Translations under genes and position numbers: made by a program | The notes under the pieces: model-generated | Database searches by the model: none | Told to the model about the DNA's origin: nothing | The model's input: the letters and a program-made list of their open reading frames with translations, nothing else | DNA from: Actinomycetota bacterium | Lineage (GTDB): Bacteria; Actinomycetota; Actinomycetes; Actinomycetales; Microbacteriaceae | Reading direction: 5' to 3' | Assembly (NCBI GenBank): GCA_018895315.1 | Contig: JAHIOK010000390.1 | Span: 1-5,119 of the forward strand | Length of the DNA stretch: 5,119 nt | Shown here: one piece after another, positions 4,462 to 5,119 of the stretch | Layout: each line of letters starts with the position of its first letter | Numbering within the stretch: the stretch's first letter is position 1

Positions 4462-5119
4462 ATGAGCGTTCGTGACTCGCTGCTACCCCATGGTTACATC
4501 CATCGTCACGACCTGATCGACCGCGGGTGGCGGCCAGACGCTCTCCGCGCCGCAGTGCGCGCCGAAGGACTGGTGACCCTGCGCAGACAGTGGATCGTGC
4601 ATCCCTCGACTCCCGTGCCGCTGCGTCTCGCCGCAGCCAGCGGCGGACGAGTGACGTGCGTGACGGCGGCCGTGACACTCGGGCTCTGGGATCCGAAGAC
4701 GGCGGGAGACCCGCACATCGTTCTGCCGCCGCACTCAGGATCGGGATGCGGCGGAGCCCGGGTGCATCGCTCCTTCGGAGTCGTCGCATCCCCGCCGCGG
4801 CGGCTGATCGACCCGATCGAGAACGTGCTCGCACGGGTGGCCACGTGTCTGCCTCTCGAGGACGCTCTTGCGGTGTGGGAGTCCGCCGTGAAGAAAGGCC
4901 TCACCACCACGCACCACCTCAGCACAATCGCCTGGCGCGGATCCCGAGCGCGCGAGCTCGCAGCATCCACCGGGCGGCTCTCCGACTCCGGCCTCGAGAG
5001 TCTGTTCACCCATCGCCTCCGCGTGGCGGGAATCGTGATGCGGCAACAGGTGTGGATCGCGGGCCACAACGTGGACGGACTCATCGGCGCACGGCTCGTT
5101 GTGCAGATCGATGGGTTCG
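4462..5119 (+). CDS. AbiEi-like winged-helix plus DUF559 (Vsr-like) endonuclease domain protein, 3' end outside the window
   Basis: The first 219 residues are visible; the C-terminus is cut by the window. Residues 1-47 (GYIHRHDLIDRGWRPDALRA ... RRQWIV) resemble the winged helix of AbiEi-type antitoxins. The middle part (64-104: VTAAVTLGLWD, HIVLPP, VHRS) is the linker domain usual in these actinobacterial proteins. From about 171 the Vsr-like PD-(D/E)XK fold begins: SDSGLESLF (174-182, E179), RQQVWIAGHNVDGLIG (D205 expected to bind metal) and LVVQIDGF (D217), where the sequence stops. Q215 stands where many DUF559 proteins have Glu. Such single proteins are common in Microbacteriaceae and their job is unknown; nicking or restriction-like DNA cleavage is inferred from the fold. 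It is divergent from birA. It uses some codons rare in such genomes (CTA at 4483, AGA at 4585). No partner toxin or methylase is visible on the left; the right side is out of view. Confidence 0.9.
   Translation, partial: MSVRDSLLPHGYIHRHDLIDRGWRPDALRAAVRAEGLVTLRRQWIVHPSTPVPLRLAAASGGRVTCVTAAVTLGLWDPKTAGDPHIVLPPHSGSGCGGARVHRSFGVVASPPRRLIDPIENVLARVATCLPLEDALAVWESAVKKGLTTTHHLSTIAWRGSRARELAASTGRLSDSGLESLFTHRLRVAGIVMRQQVWIAGHNVDGLIGARLVVQIDGF

Noticed and set aside
4310..5084. Minus-strand open frames opposite the DUF559 gene (174 and 192 codons)
   Set aside because: They are antisense to a gene with recognisable winged-helix and Vsr-like motifs, and the translations are low-complexity Arg/Ser/Ala-rich.
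4462..5119. A toxin-antitoxin or restriction-modification system
   Set aside because: Only one protein with AbiEi-like and Vsr-like parts is visible. No AbiEii toxin, methyltransferase or other partner lies in the window, so a system cannot be claimed.

Overview
The window is a high-GC actinobacterial chromosome segment. Strong G/C bias at third codon positions, GTG starts, the protein families and their order all point to Microbacteriaceae, most likely Microbacterium or a close relative. That placement is from memory of similar proteins, not from a search.

Five genes lie head to tail on the minus strand and read leftwards: birA (biotin protein ligase, 4212-3418), a two-helix membrane protein with a bacterial PH domain (3309-2737), purK (2678-1545), purE (1486-971) and a LytR-CpsA-Psr (LCP) family protein (974 to beyond the left edge). 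Gaps between them are 108, 58 and 58 nt, and the LCP gene overlaps purE by 4 nt (GTGA), so they probably form one transcription unit, possibly with internal control points. PurK and PurE together convert AIR to CAIR in purine synthesis. BirA biotinylates carboxyl-carrier proteins such as those of acyl-CoA carboxylase. The LCP protein probably attaches a glycopolymer to the cell wall. The PH-domain protein has no defined role. A birA / PH-membrane-protein / purK / purE order also occurs in mycobacteria, so this is an old housekeeping cluster.

On the plus strand, divergent from birA, a partial gene (4462 to the right edge) encodes an AbiEi-like winged helix followed by a Vsr-like DUF559 endonuclease domain. 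The 249-nt divergent region (4213-4461) is the least ordinary part. It holds a compact GC-rich hairpin just upstream of the DUF559 ribosome binding site, a roughly 94-nt element bounded by 15-nt imperfect inverted repeats, a 9-nt direct repeat inside that element, and a TAGGGT box next to the birA start.

No tRNA, rRNA, CRISPR array, insertion sequence or complete defence system is visible. Most of the window is ordinary core metabolism; the accessory interest is at its right end.
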